From Mycobacterium sp. ELW1 (GTDB lineage: Bacteria; Actinomycetota; Actinomycetes; Mycobacteriales; Mycobacteriaceae): a DNA stretch of 64,000 nt. Positions 1 to 9,809 of the stretch are shown here, in pieces; positions within the stretch are counted from its first letter, which is position 1, and each line of letters opens with the position of its first letter. A program made the translations under genes and the position numbers. The notes under the pieces were generated by a model that worked only from the letters and a program-made list of their open reading frames with translations, ran no database searches and was not told the origin of the DNA. The stretch is from the NCBI RefSeq assembly GCF_008329905.1, contig NZ_CP032155.1, positions 6,014,001 through 6,078,000 of the forward strand, read 5' to 3'.

Positions 1-1
1 C

Positions 2-412
2 GCCTCCGGCCCCGAGCAGCAGCAGAGCGCCGACGTCCCCGGGCAGCGCCGGCAGGCCTGGCGTGACGGCATCTACGCCTTCTTCGATTCGCTGCGCCCG
101 CACCGGGCGGTGGTACTCGCCGGGCTCGGGGTCATGGCCACCAACACCGAACTCCGGGAGGTGTGGTCGGCATTCATGACCGGCTGGATCGACTACACGG
201 CGGCGCTGATCACCCGGGAGCGGGAGCGTGGTGCCGCACCCGACACCGTCCCGGCACGGGACCTGGCGACGGCTCTGAACCTGATGAACGAACGGGTCGT
301 GGTCGCCGCCCAGGGCAGCCGGCAGCCCACGCTGGCGGAGGATGCCGCCCTGGAAACCGTCGTCCACATCTGGATCACCAGCATTTACGGCGGGGCACCG
401 GACTCGGTTTGA
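2..412 (+). CDS. ethR: TetR-family repressor EthR-like, C-terminal part (5' end outside window)
   Basis: The frame is open from the first bases of the window to the TGA at 410-412, giving about 136 residues of the ligand-binding half of a TetR regulator. The sequence follows M. tuberculosis EthR (Rv3855) closely as I recall it, including the WSxFMxxWIxYTAA stretch, the ERERGAAP turn, LATALNLMNER and a VHIWxTSIYG ending. EthR represses the ethA Baeyer-Villiger monooxygenase and binds hydrophobic ligands in this domain. The DNA-binding helix-turn-helix lies outside the window. The downstream order gltD-gltB-Rv3860-like agrees with an Rv3855-Rv3860-type neighbourhood, although ponA, dinB, mmpSL and sulP sit in between. 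ethA is not visible. I am confident of the family and fairly confident of orthology. Confidence 0.82.
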   Translation, partial: ASGPEQQQSADVPGQRRQAWRDGIYAFFDSLRPHRAVVLAGLGVMATNTELREVWSAFMTGWIDYTAALITRERERGAAPDTVPARDLATALNLMNERVVVAAQGSRQPTLAEDAALETVVHIWITSIYGGAPDSV

Positions 413-468
413 TTCCGGCTTCGCATATTCGAATTCGCCGTCCGAGCGGCTGGCCCTAGTCTGTCGGC

Positions 469-2994
469 ATGTCGGAGCCACACCCATCGAGGGGTGCCAC
501 GGTTGGCAAGCTCGCGTTGTACTGCCTGCTGGCCGGCGTGTTGGTGGCGGCCATGCTGTTTCCGCTGGCCGGCGGCGCGGGCATCGTGGTGAACCACGCC
601 TCCGATGTGGCGGCGCAGGATTCCGAGCAGTTGATGGAGGGCGAGGTGCCCACGGTCTCCACCATGGTGGACGCCGCCGGGAACCCGATCGCCTGGATCT
701 ATGCGCAGCGCCGGTGGCCGGTGCCCACCGACCGGATCGCCGACACGATGAAGCTGGCGATCGTCTCGATCGAGGACAAACGCTTCGCCGATCACAACGG
801 CGTCGACGTCCAGGGGACTCTGACCGGTCTGGTCGGCTACCTCCGGGGCGACCTCGACACCCGGGGCGGGTCGACGATCGAGCAGCAGTACATCAAGAAC
901 TACAACCTCTTGGTCAACGCCCAGACCGACGCCGAGCGGCGGGCGGCCGTCGAGACGACTCCGGCGCGCAAGCTGCGCGAGATCCGGATGGCGCTGGCCC
1001 TGGACCGGGCGATCTCCAAGCCCGAGATCCTCACCAGGTACCTCAACCTCGTCTACTTCGGCAACGGCGCGTACGGGGTACAGGACGCGGCCAAGACGTA
1101 CTTCGGGATCAACTCGACGGACCTGAACTGGCAGCAGGCCGCGCTGCTGGCCGGCATCGTGCAGTCGACCAACGCGCTGAACCCCTACACCAACCCCGAG
1201 GCCGCGCTGGCCCGCCGCAACGTCGTCCTCGACACGATGATCGAGAATCTGCCGGACCGGGCCGAGGAGCTGCGCGCCGCCCGGCAGGCGCCGCTGGGCA
1301 TCCTGCCGCAGCCGAACTCGCTGCCGCAGGGCTGTATTGCCGCCGGCGACCGCGGCTTCTTCTGCGACTACGTGCTGCAGTATCTGGCGCGTGCGGGTCT
1401 GTCCAAGGACGACGTGGCACGCAACGGCTACCTGATCCGCACCACCTTGGACCCGAAAGTCCAGAACAGCGTGAAGAAGGCGATCGACACCGTCGCGAGC
1501 CCGCAACTCGACGGCGTGGCCAGCGTGATGTCGGTGATCGCGCCGGGCAAGACCACTCACAAGGTGCTCGCCATGGGCGACAACCGCAACTACGGTCTGC
1601 AGCTCGATGCCGGTCAGACCGTCCAGCCGCAGCCGTTCTCGCTTGCCGGTGACGGCGCCGGATCGATCTTCAAGATCTTCACCACGGCCGCCGCCATGGA
1701 GATGGGCATGGGGACCAACGCCCAACTCGACGTTCCGGCGCAGTTTCAGGGAAAAGGCCTGGGCAGCAGTAACACCCCGGGTTGCCCCAAGGAGACCTGG
1801 TGCGTGAAGAACGCCGGCAACTACCGCAGCCCGATGAGCGTGACAGATGCGCTGGCGCAATCGCCCAACACCGCGTTCGCGCGATTGATCGGCCAGGTCG
1901 GGGTGCAGCGCGCGGTGGACATGGCGGTCAAGCTGGGGCTGCGGTCCTACGCCGAGCCGGGCACGGCGCGCGCATACCAACCGGACAGCAACGAGAGCCT
2001 GGCTGATTTCATCAAGCGCCAGAACCTCGGCTCGTTCACGCTGGGCCCGTTCGAGCTCAATGCCCTCGAATTGTCCAATGTGGCAGCCACATTGGCGTCG
2101 GGGGGCATGTGGTGCCCACCCAGTCCGGTCGACAAGATCTTCGATCGGCACGGCCGCGAGGTGGCCGTGGAGACGCAGGCCTGCGAGCAGGCGGTTCCGG
2201 AGGGCCTGGCCAACACGCTGGCCAACGCCTTGTCCAAGGACTCCACCGGCGGCACCGCGGCCGGTTCGGCCGGCTCGGTCGGCTGGAGCCTGCCGATGTC
2301 GGGCAAGACCGGCACCACCGAATCACACCGCTCCTCAGGCTTTCTCGGCTTCACCAATCAATACGCCGCCGCCAACTACATCTTCGACGACTCCACCAAT
2401 CCCGGTGGACTGTGCTCGTTTCCGTTGCGCAAGTGCGGATACGGCAACCTGTACGGCGGCAATGAGCCCGCGCGCACCTGGTTCCTGGCAATGAAGCCGG
2501 TCGCCGAGGACTTCGGCCCGATCGCGCTACCGCCCACTGACAAGCGTTACGTCGAGGGTGGGCCGGGCAGCTCGGTGCCCAGTGTGACCGGCCTGAGCTT
2601 TGAAGCTGCGCGGAAACGCTTGCGGGAGGCCGGTTTCCAGGTCGCCGATCTCCCCACCCCGGTCAACAGCTTCTCGTCGCGGGGTGCGGTCGTGGGGACC
2701 ACTCCGTCGGGCAAGACCATCCCGGGCTCGATCATCACCATCAATACCAGTAACGGCATACCGCCCGCGCCGCCGCCGGATCTGGCCCCTCCGCCGCCTC
2801 CCCCACCGCCGGACGCCCCGCCGCCGGACGTCAACGTGATCAACATTCCGGGCCTGCCGCCGATCACGCTGCCGATGTGGCCGCCACCGGCACCGCCACC
2901 ACCCCCGGCGCCGGAACCCCCGCCACCGCCACCCCCGCCGCCCGCACCTGAGCCGCCGCCCCCACCGCCGGCCGACGGGCCCGCCCCTCCGTAG
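469..2994 (+). CDS. Class A penicillin-binding protein with PASTA domain (PonA2/PonA3 family)
   Basis: This 841-residue bifunctional peptidoglycan synthase combines glycosyltransferase and transpeptidase activity. Residues 15-40 form a membrane anchor. The GT51 domain has EDKRFADHNG at about 102-111 (catalytic Glu102) and GGSTIEQQYIKNY. The transpeptidase motifs are SIFK (Ser399), SPN (465-467) and KTG (613-615). One PASTA domain spans about 703-770, and a roughly 75-residue proline-rich tail ends the protein. The sequence resembles mycobacterial PonA2 strongly from memory. However, the neighbours here (ethR, dinB) are not whiB4, which accompanies ponA2, so this may be the ponA3 paralogue known in fast-growing species; I give no symbol. 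ATG 469 lies 56 nt after the ethR stop. All catalytic motifs are present, so it should be active. Confidence 0.9.
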   Translation: MSEPHPSRGATVGKLALYCLLAGVLVAAMLFPLAGGAGIVVNHASDVAAQDSEQLMEGEVPTVSTMVDAAGNPIAWIYAQRRWPVPTDRIADTMKLAIVSIEDKRFADHNGVDVQGTLTGLVGYLRGDLDTRGGSTIEQQYIKNYNLLVNAQTDAERRAAVETTPARKLREIRMALALDRAISKPEILTRYLNLVYFGNGAYGVQDAAKTYFGINSTDLNWQQAALLAGIVQSTNALNPYTNPEAALARRNVVLDTMIENLPDRAEELRAARQAPLGILPQPNSLPQGCIAAGDRGFFCDYVLQYLARAGLSKDDVARNGYLIRTTLDPKVQNSVKKAIDTVASPQLDGVASVMSVIAPGKTTHKVLAMGDNRNYGLQLDAGQTVQPQPFSLAGDGAGSIFKIFTTAAAMEMGMGTNAQLDVPAQFQGKGLGSSNTPGCPKETWCVKNAGNYRSPMSVTDALAQSPNTAFARLIGQVGVQRAVDMAVKLGLRSYAEPGTARAYQPDSNESLADFIKRQNLGSFTLGPFELNALELSNVAATLASGGMWCPPSPVDKIFDRHGREVAVETQACEQAVPEGLANTLANALSKDSTGGTAAGSAGSVGWSLPMSGKTGTTESHRSSGFLGFTNQYAAANYIFDDSTNPGGLCSFPLRKCGYGNLYGGNEPARTWFLAMKPVAEDFGPIALPPTDKRYVEGGPGSSVPSVTGLSFEAARKRLREAGFQVADLPTPVNSFSSRGAVVGTTPSGKTIPGSIITINTSNGIPPAPPPDLAPPPPPPPPDAPPPDVNVINIPGLPPITLPMWPPPAPPPPPAPEPPPPPPPPPAPEPPPPPPADGPAPP

Positions 2995-3014
2995 GCAGTT
3001 GTCGGACCGGCATG

Positions 3015-3028
3015 CGAACATATGTTCG
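3015..3028. promoter_or_regulatory. LexA (SOS) box overlapping the dinB start
   Basis: CGAACATATGTTCG is a perfect 14-bp palindrome. It fits the mycobacterial LexA box TCGAAC-N4-GTTCGA at every position except the outermost base on each side. The ATG of dinB (3022) lies inside it, and an in-frame GTG follows at 3028. LexA bound here would block transcription directly, and the mRNA is probably leaderless or has a very short leader. Confidence 0.75.
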
Positions 3029-4226
3029 TGTCCGGCGGCCGGGCGACCATCCTGCACGCTGATCTCGACTCGTTCTACGCCTCGGTCGAGCAGCGCGATG
3101 ACCCGACGCTGCGTGGTCGTCCGGTGATCGTCGGCGGCGGCGTCGTGCTGGCCGCCAGCTATGAGGCCAAGGCCTACGGGGTGCGCACCGCGATGGGCGG
3201 CCACCAGGCCCGTCGGCTGTGCCCCGCGGCCGTGGTCGTTCCGCCCCGGATGTCCGCTTACAGCCAGGCCAGCGACGACGTCTTCGCGGTGTTCCGCGAC
3301 ACCACGCCGCTGGTGGAACCGCTCTCGGTGGACGAGGCATTCCTCGATGTCGCCGGGCTGCAGCGGCTGTCCGGCGACCCGGTGCAGATCGGCGCGCGGC
3401 TGCGGGAGGAGGTTCGCGACCGGGTCGGACTACCGATTACGGTCGGCATCGCGCGCACCAAGTTCCTGGCCAAGGTCGCCAGCCAGGAAGCCAAGCCGGA
3501 CGGGCTGCTGCTGGTGCCACCCGAGCGGGAGCTGGAATTCCTGCACCCGCTGCCGGTGCGCAGGCTGTGGGGGTGGGACCCAAGACGGCCGACAAGTTGC
3601 GCGCGTACGGCATCGAGACCGTCGCCCAGGTCGCCGAGCTCGGGGAGTCGATGCTGGCGTCGATGGTCGGCCCGGCGATGGGCAGGCAGCTGTATTCGCT
3701 GTCGCGCAACATCGATCAGCGCCGGGTCGACACCAGCCGTAGTCGCCGCTCGGTGGGCGCACAACGCGCACTGGGCCGGCGCCGGATCACCCCTGCCGAA
3801 CTCGACGCCGTGGTGATCGGCCTGGTGGACCGGATCACCCGCCGGATGCGCTCAGCGCAGCGCACCGGCCGAACGGTGGTGCTGCGCTTACGGTTTGACG
3901 ACTTCACCCGTGTCACCCGCTCCCACACCATGGCCAGAGCCACCGGGTCCACCGCACCTATCCTGGCCGCGGCACGCGATCTGGTCGCTGCCGCCGAGCC
4001 GTTGATCGCCGAGCGCGGCATCACGTTGATCGGCTTTGCCGTCAGCAATATCGACCCGGTTGGCGCTCAGCAGCTGGAGCTTCCGCTCGACGGCGGGCGT
4101 CCGGAGACACTGGACCTCGACGCGGCGGTCGACCGCGTCCGGCGGCGGTATGGCAACGCGGTGCTCACTCGCGGTGTGCTCGTCGGACGGGATCCGGGTC
4201 TGGAGATGCCGCACCTGCCGGACTAG
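3022..4226 (+). pseudogene. dinB: DNA polymerase IV (DinB, Y-family), single-base frameshift
   Basis: Translesion DNA polymerase. The first frame (3022 to about 3575) gives the palm/finger half. It has the metal-binding DLDSFYASVE motif near residues 15-24, with Phe-Tyr at the steric-gate pair (Tyr as in archaeal Dpo4), and SVDEAFLD for the second metal site. After LHPLPVRRLWG the frame breaks. The little-finger domain continues in the +1 frame from GPKTADKLRAYGIETVAQV to a C-terminal clamp-binding-like QLELPLD and the stop at 4226. One extra G in the G run near 3571-3577 would restore a 401-residue protein. Whether this is a true loss or a sequencing error cannot be decided here. A LexA box covers the start. 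A paralogue number (dinB1/2/3) is not assigned. Confidence 0.85.
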
Positions 4227-4876
4227 CCGGCGGGGTGCCATCCGCGCATCGCCGCATCCATCTGGTCATCCTCGAGTGCGCCGACCGGCAACGGCTGTTG
4301 GCCGTCCCGGTTGCGCATCCCCTCGAGCAACAGCGCCACGTACCGCCGCCACAGTTCGGGCTCGACCTGGCCGGCCCATTCGCTGACCGTGCCGGCGAGC
4401 ATGCTCAGGATCGGCATGTCGGTCGGTTCGGCATCGCGACGCAGATAACCGTCATCCCGAGCGCGCTCGACCAGCTTCGAGATCGGCGGGGTCAGGCGCA
4501 GCCGCGCGCATTCGACCCCTTGGCCGCCGTAGGCCGAGCTGTAGACCATTTGGCGCAGACCACGATCGGTCGCCGTCAACTCACACAGCTGCTCGACGAA
4601 CCATACAAAGCCGTCCCACGAATTCTCGTGTTGGGCAGCTGTTTCCGCGAGGCAGACCGCTTGGTCGATACCGTCGGCGAAGATCGCCTCGAGCAGTTCC
4701 TCCTTGGTGGCGAACCGCCGGTACACCGTGCCCACCCCAACGCCTGCATGGTGCGCAATGTCATTGAGCGTCGCTTCCAGGCCCCGGACAGCGAACAATT
4801 CACGGGCGGCCTGAACAATCCGCTGCCGGTTGAGCTCAGCATCTTTGCGCAGCCCACGGCACGGTTTGTCAATCAT
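4223..4876 (-). CDS. TetR-family transcriptional regulator, likely repressor of mmpS-mmpL
   Basis: The 217-residue protein begins MIDKPCRGLRKDAELNRQRI. An upstream in-frame ATG at 4912 exists, but the 4876 start places the helix-turn-helix at the usual distance from the N-terminus. The DNA-binding domain covers about residues 15-60, with VGVGTVYRRFATKEEL as the recognition region, followed by an all-helical ligand domain. The gene is divergent from mmpS-mmpL. A near-palindrome (4918-4932) overlaps the -35 hexamer of the mmpS promoter, which suggests local repression released by a transported compound. TetR control of mmpSL pairs is known in other mycobacteria. Its 3' end overlaps the dinB stop codon by 4 bp in convergent orientation. 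Confidence 0.85.
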   Translation of the reverse strand: MIDKPCRGLRKDAELNRQRIVQAARELFAVRGLEATLNDIAHHAGVGVGTVYRRFATKEELLEAIFADGIDQAVCLAETAAQHENSWDGFVWFVEQLCELTATDRGLRQMVYSSAYGGQGVECARLRLTPPISKLVERARDDGYLRRDAEPTDMPILSMLAGTVSEWAGQVEPELWRRYVALLLEGMRNRDGQQPLPVGALEDDQMDAAMRGWHPAG

Positions 4877-4917
4877 TCGCCCGAGTTTAGTGATGTGCCT
4901 AACGTATGCCAATAACC

Positions 4918-4949
4918 GGATTGACTCTATCCACTTATCCGCTTAGATT
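4918..4949 (+). promoter_or_regulatory. mmpS-mmpL promoter with overlapping TetR-type operator
   Basis: A TTGACT -35 hexamer (4921-4926) and a TAGATT -10 hexamer (4944-4949) are separated by exactly 17 nt, a textbook housekeeping promoter. The 15-bp imperfect palindrome GGATTGACTCTATCC (4918-4932) matches its own reverse complement at 12 of 15 positions and buries the -35 element. A further TATCC copy lies at 4936-4940. Protein binding here would occlude RNA polymerase. Confidence 0.6.
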
Positions 4950-5006
4950 GCCTACCTAGATCGCGAGCGTCGGATGACCTGCGGCTGTCACAGGAAGGCC
5001 TGGGCC

Positions 5007-5432
5007 TTGATTGCTTTCGTCAAACGGGTCTGGTTGCCCACCCTCATGGTGGTGGCCGTCGTGGTCGGAATCGCAAGCGTGAGCCAGCTTCGGTCGGTGT
5101 TCGGTTCCGACGGAGCTGTGATCACGCCGGTGGGGTCCGACACGGCTGCCAAGTTCAATCCGAAGGTCGTCGTCTACGAAGTCTTCGGGACCGGCACGAC
5201 CGCGGTGGTCAATTACACCGACCTCAACGGATTGCCCCAGCGGACAGGTGAAGTCAGCCTCCCCTGGTCACTGCGGCTTGAGACGACAGTGCCCTCCGTC
5301 ATGCCGAATCTGTTGGTCCAGGGCGACGGTCAATCGATCGGCTGCCGCGTGCTCGTCGACGACAAGGTCAAAGACGAAAGGACGGCGCAGGGAGTGAACG
5401 CCGCGACGTACTGCTTGGTGAAGGCCGCATGA
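5007..5432 (+). CDS. MmpS-family accessory membrane protein
   Basis: Small partner of MmpL lipid/siderophore transporters. One N-terminal membrane helix ([22 protein letters not shown]) is followed by a periplasmic beta-rich domain with the family features [18 protein letters not shown] and a closing CRVLVDDKV...ATYCLVKA cysteine pair. I prefer the TTG start at 5007. A strong AGGAAGG ribosome-binding site (4992-4998) stands 8 nt before it, and the 141-residue length is usual for the family. The in-frame ATG at 4974 has no ribosome-binding site. The stop overlaps the mmpL start by 4 bp (ATGA), so translation is coupled. The TetR gene upstream is the likely regulator. Confidence 0.88.
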   Translation: MIAFVKRVWLPTLMVVAVVVGIASVSQLRSVFGSDGAVITPVGSDTAAKFNPKVVVYEVFGTGTTAVVNYTDLNGLPQRTGEVSLPWSLRLETTVPSVMPNLLVQGDGQSIGCRVLVDDKVKDERTAQGVNAATYCLVKAA

Positions 5433-8323
5433 GCGCCAACCTCGACGATGCTCCGACCGACGCCATCCCGTCGGCCCGGCACGCCAAACGCCCTGCGCTG
5501 CCACGGTTTATCCGCACCTTTGCGATCCCGATCGTGCTGGCGTGGGTCGTCCTGATCGGAATCCTCGCCACGACCGTGCCGCAGCTCGCCGAGGTCGGCA
5601 AGATGCGCGCGGTGTCGATGAGCCCCAACGACGCCCCATCGCTCATCGCGACCAAACGGGTCGGCGAAGTGTTCCACGAGTACAACACCAGCAGTTCGGT
5701 GATGATTGTGCTCGAAGGTGAGCAGCCATTGGGACCCGACGCTCACACGTTCTACGACCAGATGGTCCGGGCCCTGCGTGCCGACACCAAGCACGTGCAG
5801 CATGTCCAGGACTTCTGGGGTGACACGCTGACGGCGGCCGGCGCCCAAAGTATCGATGGCAAAGCGGCTTACGTCCAGGTGTACATCAGCGGCGACCAGG
5901 GCGAGACACTCGCCAACGAATCGGTGGAAGCCGTCCGCAACATCGTCGCCGGTACCCCGGCGCCGCCCGGAGTCAAGGCCTATGTGGCGGGTCCGTCGGC
6001 GACGACGACAGACCAGAGCGCCGTCGGCGACGCCAGCATGGAGACCATCGAGGCACTGACCTTCGGCGTGATCACGATCATGCTGCTGTTGATATACCGG
6101 TCATTGGTCACCACGGTGATCACGCTGGGCATGGTCGTGGTCGGCCTGCTCGCATCGACGGGCGCCGTCGCGTTCCTCGGCTATCACAATGTGTTCGGAC
6201 TGACGACCTTCGCCACGAATATGGTTGTCACACTTGCCATCGCGGCAGCGACCGATTATGCGATCTTCATGATCGGTCGATATCAAGAGGCGCGGCGCAA
6301 GGGCAAAGATCGCGAATCGGCTTATTACGACATGTACCACGGCACCGCACACGTGGTGCTGGCCTCGGGCATGACGATCGCCGGGGCCACCCTGTGCCTG
6401 CACTTCACCCGGTTGCCGTACTTCCAGACCATGGGCATTCCGTTGGCGGTCGGCATGACCGTCGTTGTGGCGGCCGGCCTGACGCTGGGTCCTGCGGTCA
6501 TCTCGATCGTCAGCCGATTCGGTCGGGTGCTGGAACCAAAGGGCAAGAGCAAGTCTCGTGGCTGGCGCCGAGTGGGTGCCGCGACGGTCCGGTGGCCTGG
6601 TGCCGTGCTGGTGTCCGCCGTGGTGCTGTGCCTGGTCGGGCTGCTTGCTCTGCCGGGGTACCACACCACCTACAACGACCGTATCTATCTGCCCGGTGAC
6701 ATCCCCGCCAATGTCGGGCAGGCGGCCGCGGACCGGCACTTCTCCGAAGCCAAGATGAACCCTGAGCTCGTCATGGTGGAGGCCGACCACGATCTGCGAA
6801 ATCCCGCTGATTTCTTGGTGATCGAGAAGATCGCCAAGGCGATGTCCCGGGTGAACGGCATCGCACAGGTCACCACCATCACGCGACCCGACGGCAAGCC
6901 GATCGAGCACGCCTCGCTGGCCTACACGATGAGTCAAAGCGGCACAGGGCAACTCATGAACAACGACTACCAGCAGACGATCCTGGAGAACACGCTCAAG
7001 CAGGCCAACGACATGCAGGTCACCATCGACTCGATGACCAAGATGCAGGGGATCACGTTGGAGCTGGCCGACGTGACCCGCCGGATGGCCGACAAGATGA
7101 AGAAGACGTCGATGACCATCAGTGAGGTGCGTGATCATCTTGCCGATTTCGACGACCAGTTCCGCCCGTTGCGCAACTACTTCTACTGGGAACCCCACTG
7201 CTTCGACATCCCGATGTGCTGGTCGTTGCGTTCGGTTTTCGACAGCCTCGACGGCATCGGCACCATGTCCGACGATTTCCAGGACCTGATTCCCGACCTC
7301 GATCGGATGGCCGAACTCACGCCGCAGATGGCGGCGCTGATGCCGGCGATGATCCAGACGATGCAGAACCAGAAGCAGATGATGCTCAACCAGTATCAGG
7401 CGCAGAAGGCCCAGCAGGATCAGAACATCGCCCAGCAGCAGAACGCGACCGCGATGGGTCAGGCCTTCGACGCCGCGCGCAACGACGACACGTTCTACCT
7501 ACCGCCAGAGGCGTTCGGAACAGCCGACTTTCAACGAGGTATGAAGCTGTTCCTCTCCCCCGACGGTCATGCGGTGAGATTCACGGTGAATCACCAGGGC
7601 GACCCGCTCAGTGAACAGGGCACCTCGCACATCGACCCGTTGCGCACCGCCGCCGTCGACGCGATCAAGGGCACGCCACTGGAGGGGTCGACGGTCTACG
7701 TCGGCGGCAGCGCCTCGATGAACAAGGACATGCAACTCGGCGCCGACTATGACCTGCTCATCGCAGCGGTGGCCTCGCTGATCCTGATCTTCCTGATCAT
7801 GGTGGTGTTGACCCGGGCGGTGGCTGCCGCAGCGGTCATCGTCGGCACGGTCGTGCTGAGTCTTGGCACCTCCTTTGGCCTTTCGGTCCTGCTGTGGCAA
7901 CACCTGATCGGTATTCCGCTGCACTGGATGGTGCTGCCGATGTCGGTCATCGTGCTGCTCGCGGTCGGCGCCGACTACAACCTGTTGCTGGTGTCCCGGA
8001 TGAAGGAGGAATTCCACGCCGGGCTCAAGACCGGAATCATCCGTTCGATGGCGGGAACAGGGTCGGTGGTGACATCGGCGGGCCTGGTGTTCGCCTTCAC
8101 GATGATCTCGATGGCGGTCAGCGACATGATCGTCATCGGCCAGGTGGGTACGACGATCGGTCTCGGCCTGCTGTTCGACACCTTGGTGGTGCGGTCACTG
8201 ATGACACCTTCGCTGGCGGCGCTGCTCGGTCGCTGGTTCTGGTGGCCGCAGCGGGTCCGCCCGCGGCCGGTGCCGCAACCATGGCCGAGCCGAAAGCGCG
8301 AGCTGGCGCCGGTCGGCAGTTAG
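5429..8323 (+). CDS. MmpL-family RND transporter (MmpL4/MmpL5 type)
   Basis: This 964-residue inner-membrane RND transporter exports lipids, siderophores or drugs. It has the usual two-fold layout: one helix, a periplasmic domain, then helices 2-6, repeated. The proton-relay Asp-Tyr pairs are intact at 276-277 (ATDYAIF) and 849-850 (GADYNLL). Between about residues 520 and 690 the second periplasmic loop carries a long Met/Gln-rich helical hairpin ([19 protein letters not shown]), the coiled-coil tube segment typical of the MmpL4/5 branch. A CFDIPMC pair likely forms a disulfide at its tip. With mmpS and the divergent tetR it forms a self-contained efflux unit. The substrate cannot be read from sequence. 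Confidence 0.93.
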   Translation: MSANLDDAPTDAIPSARHAKRPALPRFIRTFAIPIVLAWVVLIGILATTVPQLAEVGKMRAVSMSPNDAPSLIATKRVGEVFHEYNTSSSVMIVLEGEQPLGPDAHTFYDQMVRALRADTKHVQHVQDFWGDTLTAAGAQSIDGKAAYVQVYISGDQGETLANESVEAVRNIVAGTPAPPGVKAYVAGPSATTTDQSAVGDASMETIEALTFGVITIMLLLIYRSLVTTVITLGMVVVGLLASTGAVAFLGYHNVFGLTTFATNMVVTLAIAAATDYAIFMIGRYQEARRKGKDRESAYYDMYHGTAHVVLASGMTIAGATLCLHFTRLPYFQTMGIPLAVGMTVVVAAGLTLGPAVISIVSRFGRVLEPKGKSKSRGWRRVGAATVRWPGAVLVSAVVLCLVGLLALPGYHTTYNDRIYLPGDIPANVGQAAADRHFSEAKMNPELVMVEADHDLRNPADFLVIEKIAKAMSRVNGIAQVTTITRPDGKPIEHASLAYTMSQSGTGQLMNNDYQQTILENTLKQANDMQVTIDSMTKMQGITLELADVTRRMADKMKKTSMTISEVRDHLADFDDQFRPLRNYFYWEPHCFDIPMCWSLRSVFDSLDGIGTMSDDFQDLIPDLDRMAELTPQMAALMPAMIQTMQNQKQMMLNQYQAQKAQQDQNIAQQQNATAMGQAFDAARNDDTFYLPPEAFGTADFQRGMKLFLSPDGHAVRFTVNHQGDPLSEQGTSHIDPLRTAAVDAIKGTPLEGSTVYVGGSASMNKDMQLGADYDLLIAAVASLILIFLIMVVLTRAVAAAAVIVGTVVLSLGTSFGLSVLLWQHLIGIPLHWMVLPMSVIVLLAVGADYNLLLVSRMKEEFHAGLKTGIIRSMAGTGSVVTSAGLVFAFTMISMAVSDMIVIGQVGTTIGLGLLFDTLVVRSLMTPSLAALLGRWFWWPQRVRPRPVPQPWPSRKRELAPVGS

Positions 8324-9324
8324 CTTGCGGCCCAACCCAACAGCTTCTCGACCGGCCAGGTGTTGACGATCCGCTCGATGGGAACGTCGCTGTCGACGGC
8401 GCGCTGCGCACCGTAGCCGAGGAAGTCCAGCTGGCCAGGGGCGTGGGCGTCGGTGTCGATCGAGAAATCGCAGCCGATGTCCAGCGCTAGTTTCAGCAGC
8501 CGGGTCGGCGGGTCGCGACGCTCGGGCCGCGAGTTGATCTCCACGGCGGTGTTGTTGTCCCGGCACGCGGTGAACACCTTCTCCGCGTCGAACTTCGACT
8601 CCGGCCGCAGGCCGCGGTTGCCGGTGACCAGCCGCCCAGTGCAGTGGCCGAGGACGTTGACCCGCGAGTTGGTCACCGCGCGGACCATCCGTCGCGTCAT
8701 CGACGGTTCGTCCATGGCCAGCTTCGAATGCACGCTGGCGACAACGACGTCGAGGCGGTCCAGCAGCTCGGGCTCCTGGTCCAGCGTCCCGTCATCGAGG
8801 ATGTCGACCTCGATGCCGGTGAGGATCCGGAACGGCGCCATCGTCTCCCGCAGCTCGTCGATGACGTCGAGCTGATGGCGCAGCCGGTCCGGCGAGAGCC
8901 CGTTGGCGATGGTCAGTCGCGGCGAATGGTCGGTCAGCACGCAGTACTCGTGGCCGAGCGCTGCTGCCGCCGCCATCATCTCCGGGATCGGAGCCGACCC
9001 GTCCGACCAATTGGAATGCAGGTGCAGATCGCCTCGCAGAGCAGCTCGGATATCGCCGCCACCGAGGTCCTCGGCCGAGTCGCGCAACTCGACCAGCACG
9101 TCGGGTTCCTGGCCGGCCCAGGCCTGCGCAATCACCTTTGCCGTCTTCGGTCCGATGCCGGGAAGGCTCTGCCAGCTGTTGGCGCGGCCGTGCCGGTCGC
9201 GGGTCTGCTCGTCCAGTGCCTCGACGATGTCGGCGGCCTTGCGATACGCCATCACCCGCCGGGAATCCTCCCGCGCACGGTCCTTGTAGTACGCGATCTC
9301 GCGTAGCGCGGCCACCGGATCCAT
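8320..9324 (-). CDS. PHP-domain metal-dependent phosphoesterase with N-terminal HhH (PolX-C-like)
   Basis: The 334-residue protein starts [16 protein letters not shown]; an upstream TTG at 9402 would run into the arsR operator, so 9324 is chosen. The N-terminal part has a helix-hairpin-helix ([15 protein letters not shown], about residues 51-65) like that of the family X polymerase fingers. The rest is a PHP domain with [12 protein letters not shown], the LTDHSP metal site, GIEVDIL, ASVHS, LGHCTGR and a final [11 protein letters not shown]. These residues bind the metal cluster that hydrolyses phosphoesters. The polymerase palm domain is missing. The architecture matches stand-alone PHP proteins often annotated as histidinol-phosphatase-like or PolX. 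Nuclease versus phosphatase activity is unresolved. It converges on mmpL with a 4-bp overlap. Confidence 0.82.
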   Translation of the reverse strand: MDPVAALREIAYYKDRAREDSRRVMAYRKAADIVEALDEQTRDRHGRANSWQSLPGIGPKTAKVIAQAWAGQEPDVLVELRDSAEDLGGGDIRAALRGDLHLHSNWSDGSAPIPEMMAAAAALGHEYCVLTDHSPRLTIANGLSPDRLRHQLDVIDELRETMAPFRILTGIEVDILDDGTLDQEPELLDRLDVVVASVHSKLAMDEPSMTRRMVRAVTNSRVNVLGHCTGRLVTGNRGLRPESKFDAEKVFTACRDNNTAVEINSRPERRDPPTRLLKLALDIGCDFSIDTDAHAPGQLDFLGYGAQRAVDSDVPIERIVNTWPVEKLLGWAAS

Positions 9325-9384
9325 GGCTCCAGTGTGCCCGCGCGCACGACCCGTTGTGGCCGGCGAGCCCATCCGCGCTATGCT

Positions 9385-9404
9385 GATTGAGCTTTTGCTC
9401 AATC
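9385..9404. promoter_or_regulatory. Palindromic operator upstream of arsR-sulP
   Basis: GATTGAGC-TTTT-GCTCAATC is an inverted repeat with perfect 8-bp arms, 28 bp before the arsR GTG start. Its size and place fit an autoregulatory ArsR/SmtB-type operator. An in-frame TTG (9387) inside it is not a credible start codon. Confidence 0.65.
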
Positions 9405-9431
9405 CATCAAGTCATCAATAAGAGGCCCATT

Positions 9432-9809
9432 GTGCCCAGCAGCTTTCCCGGCGGCGACGAGCGGCCGCTTTATGAGATCAAGGCCAACCTCTTCAAGGCG
9501 CTCGCGCACCCCGCGCGTATTCGCGTGCTGGAGATTCTGTCTGCGAATGACCGGCCGACCCCGGTCAGCGAAATCCTCGCGGCCACCGAGATCGAACCGA
9601 CGCTGCTGTCGCAGCACCTCGCAGTCCTCAAACGCCATCACGTGGTGTCGGCGGAGAGGACTCGCAACGCCGTGCACTACGAGCTCGCGCACCCGTCGAT
9701 CCGGGACCTGCTCGTGTCTGCGCGCGGCTTTCTTGCCGACACCCTCAAGGCCCGCCATGAGCAGCTGTCGGCCTTCGACGCGCTACCTCCGGTGGGAAAT
9801 CCACAGTGA
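9432..9809 (+). CDS. ArsR/SmtB-family transcriptional regulator
   Basis: This 125-residue winged-helix regulator has the core FKALAHPARIRVLEIL, the recognition helix TLLSQHLAVLKRHHVV and the wing ERTRNAVHYEL. The start is GTG 9432, preceded by AAGAGG six bases upstream. The classic metal-sensing motif ELCVCD is replaced by a stretch without cysteine, and the protein contains no cysteine at all, so it is not a canonical As/Cd/Zn thiolate sensor or a Cys-based persulfide sensor. It overlaps sulP by 4 bp (GTGA) and is therefore co-translated with an anion transporter it probably regulates. The inducer is unknown. Confidence 0.88.
   Translation: MPSSFPGGDERPLYEIKANLFKALAHPARIRVLEILSANDRPTPVSEILAATEIEPTLLSQHLAVLKRHHVVSAERTRNAVHYELAHPSIRDLLVSARGFLADTLKARHEQLSAFDALPPVGNPQ

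Noticed and set aside
385..2151. Long open frame opposite the ponA-type PBP
   Set aside because: Antisense shadow caused by GC-rich third positions; the opposite strand has complete GT51, transpeptidase and PASTA motifs.
2760..2990. Proline-codon repeat considered as a tandem DNA repeat locus
   Set aside because: It is the coding sequence of the Pro-rich PBP tail, expected for this family, and irregular at DNA level.
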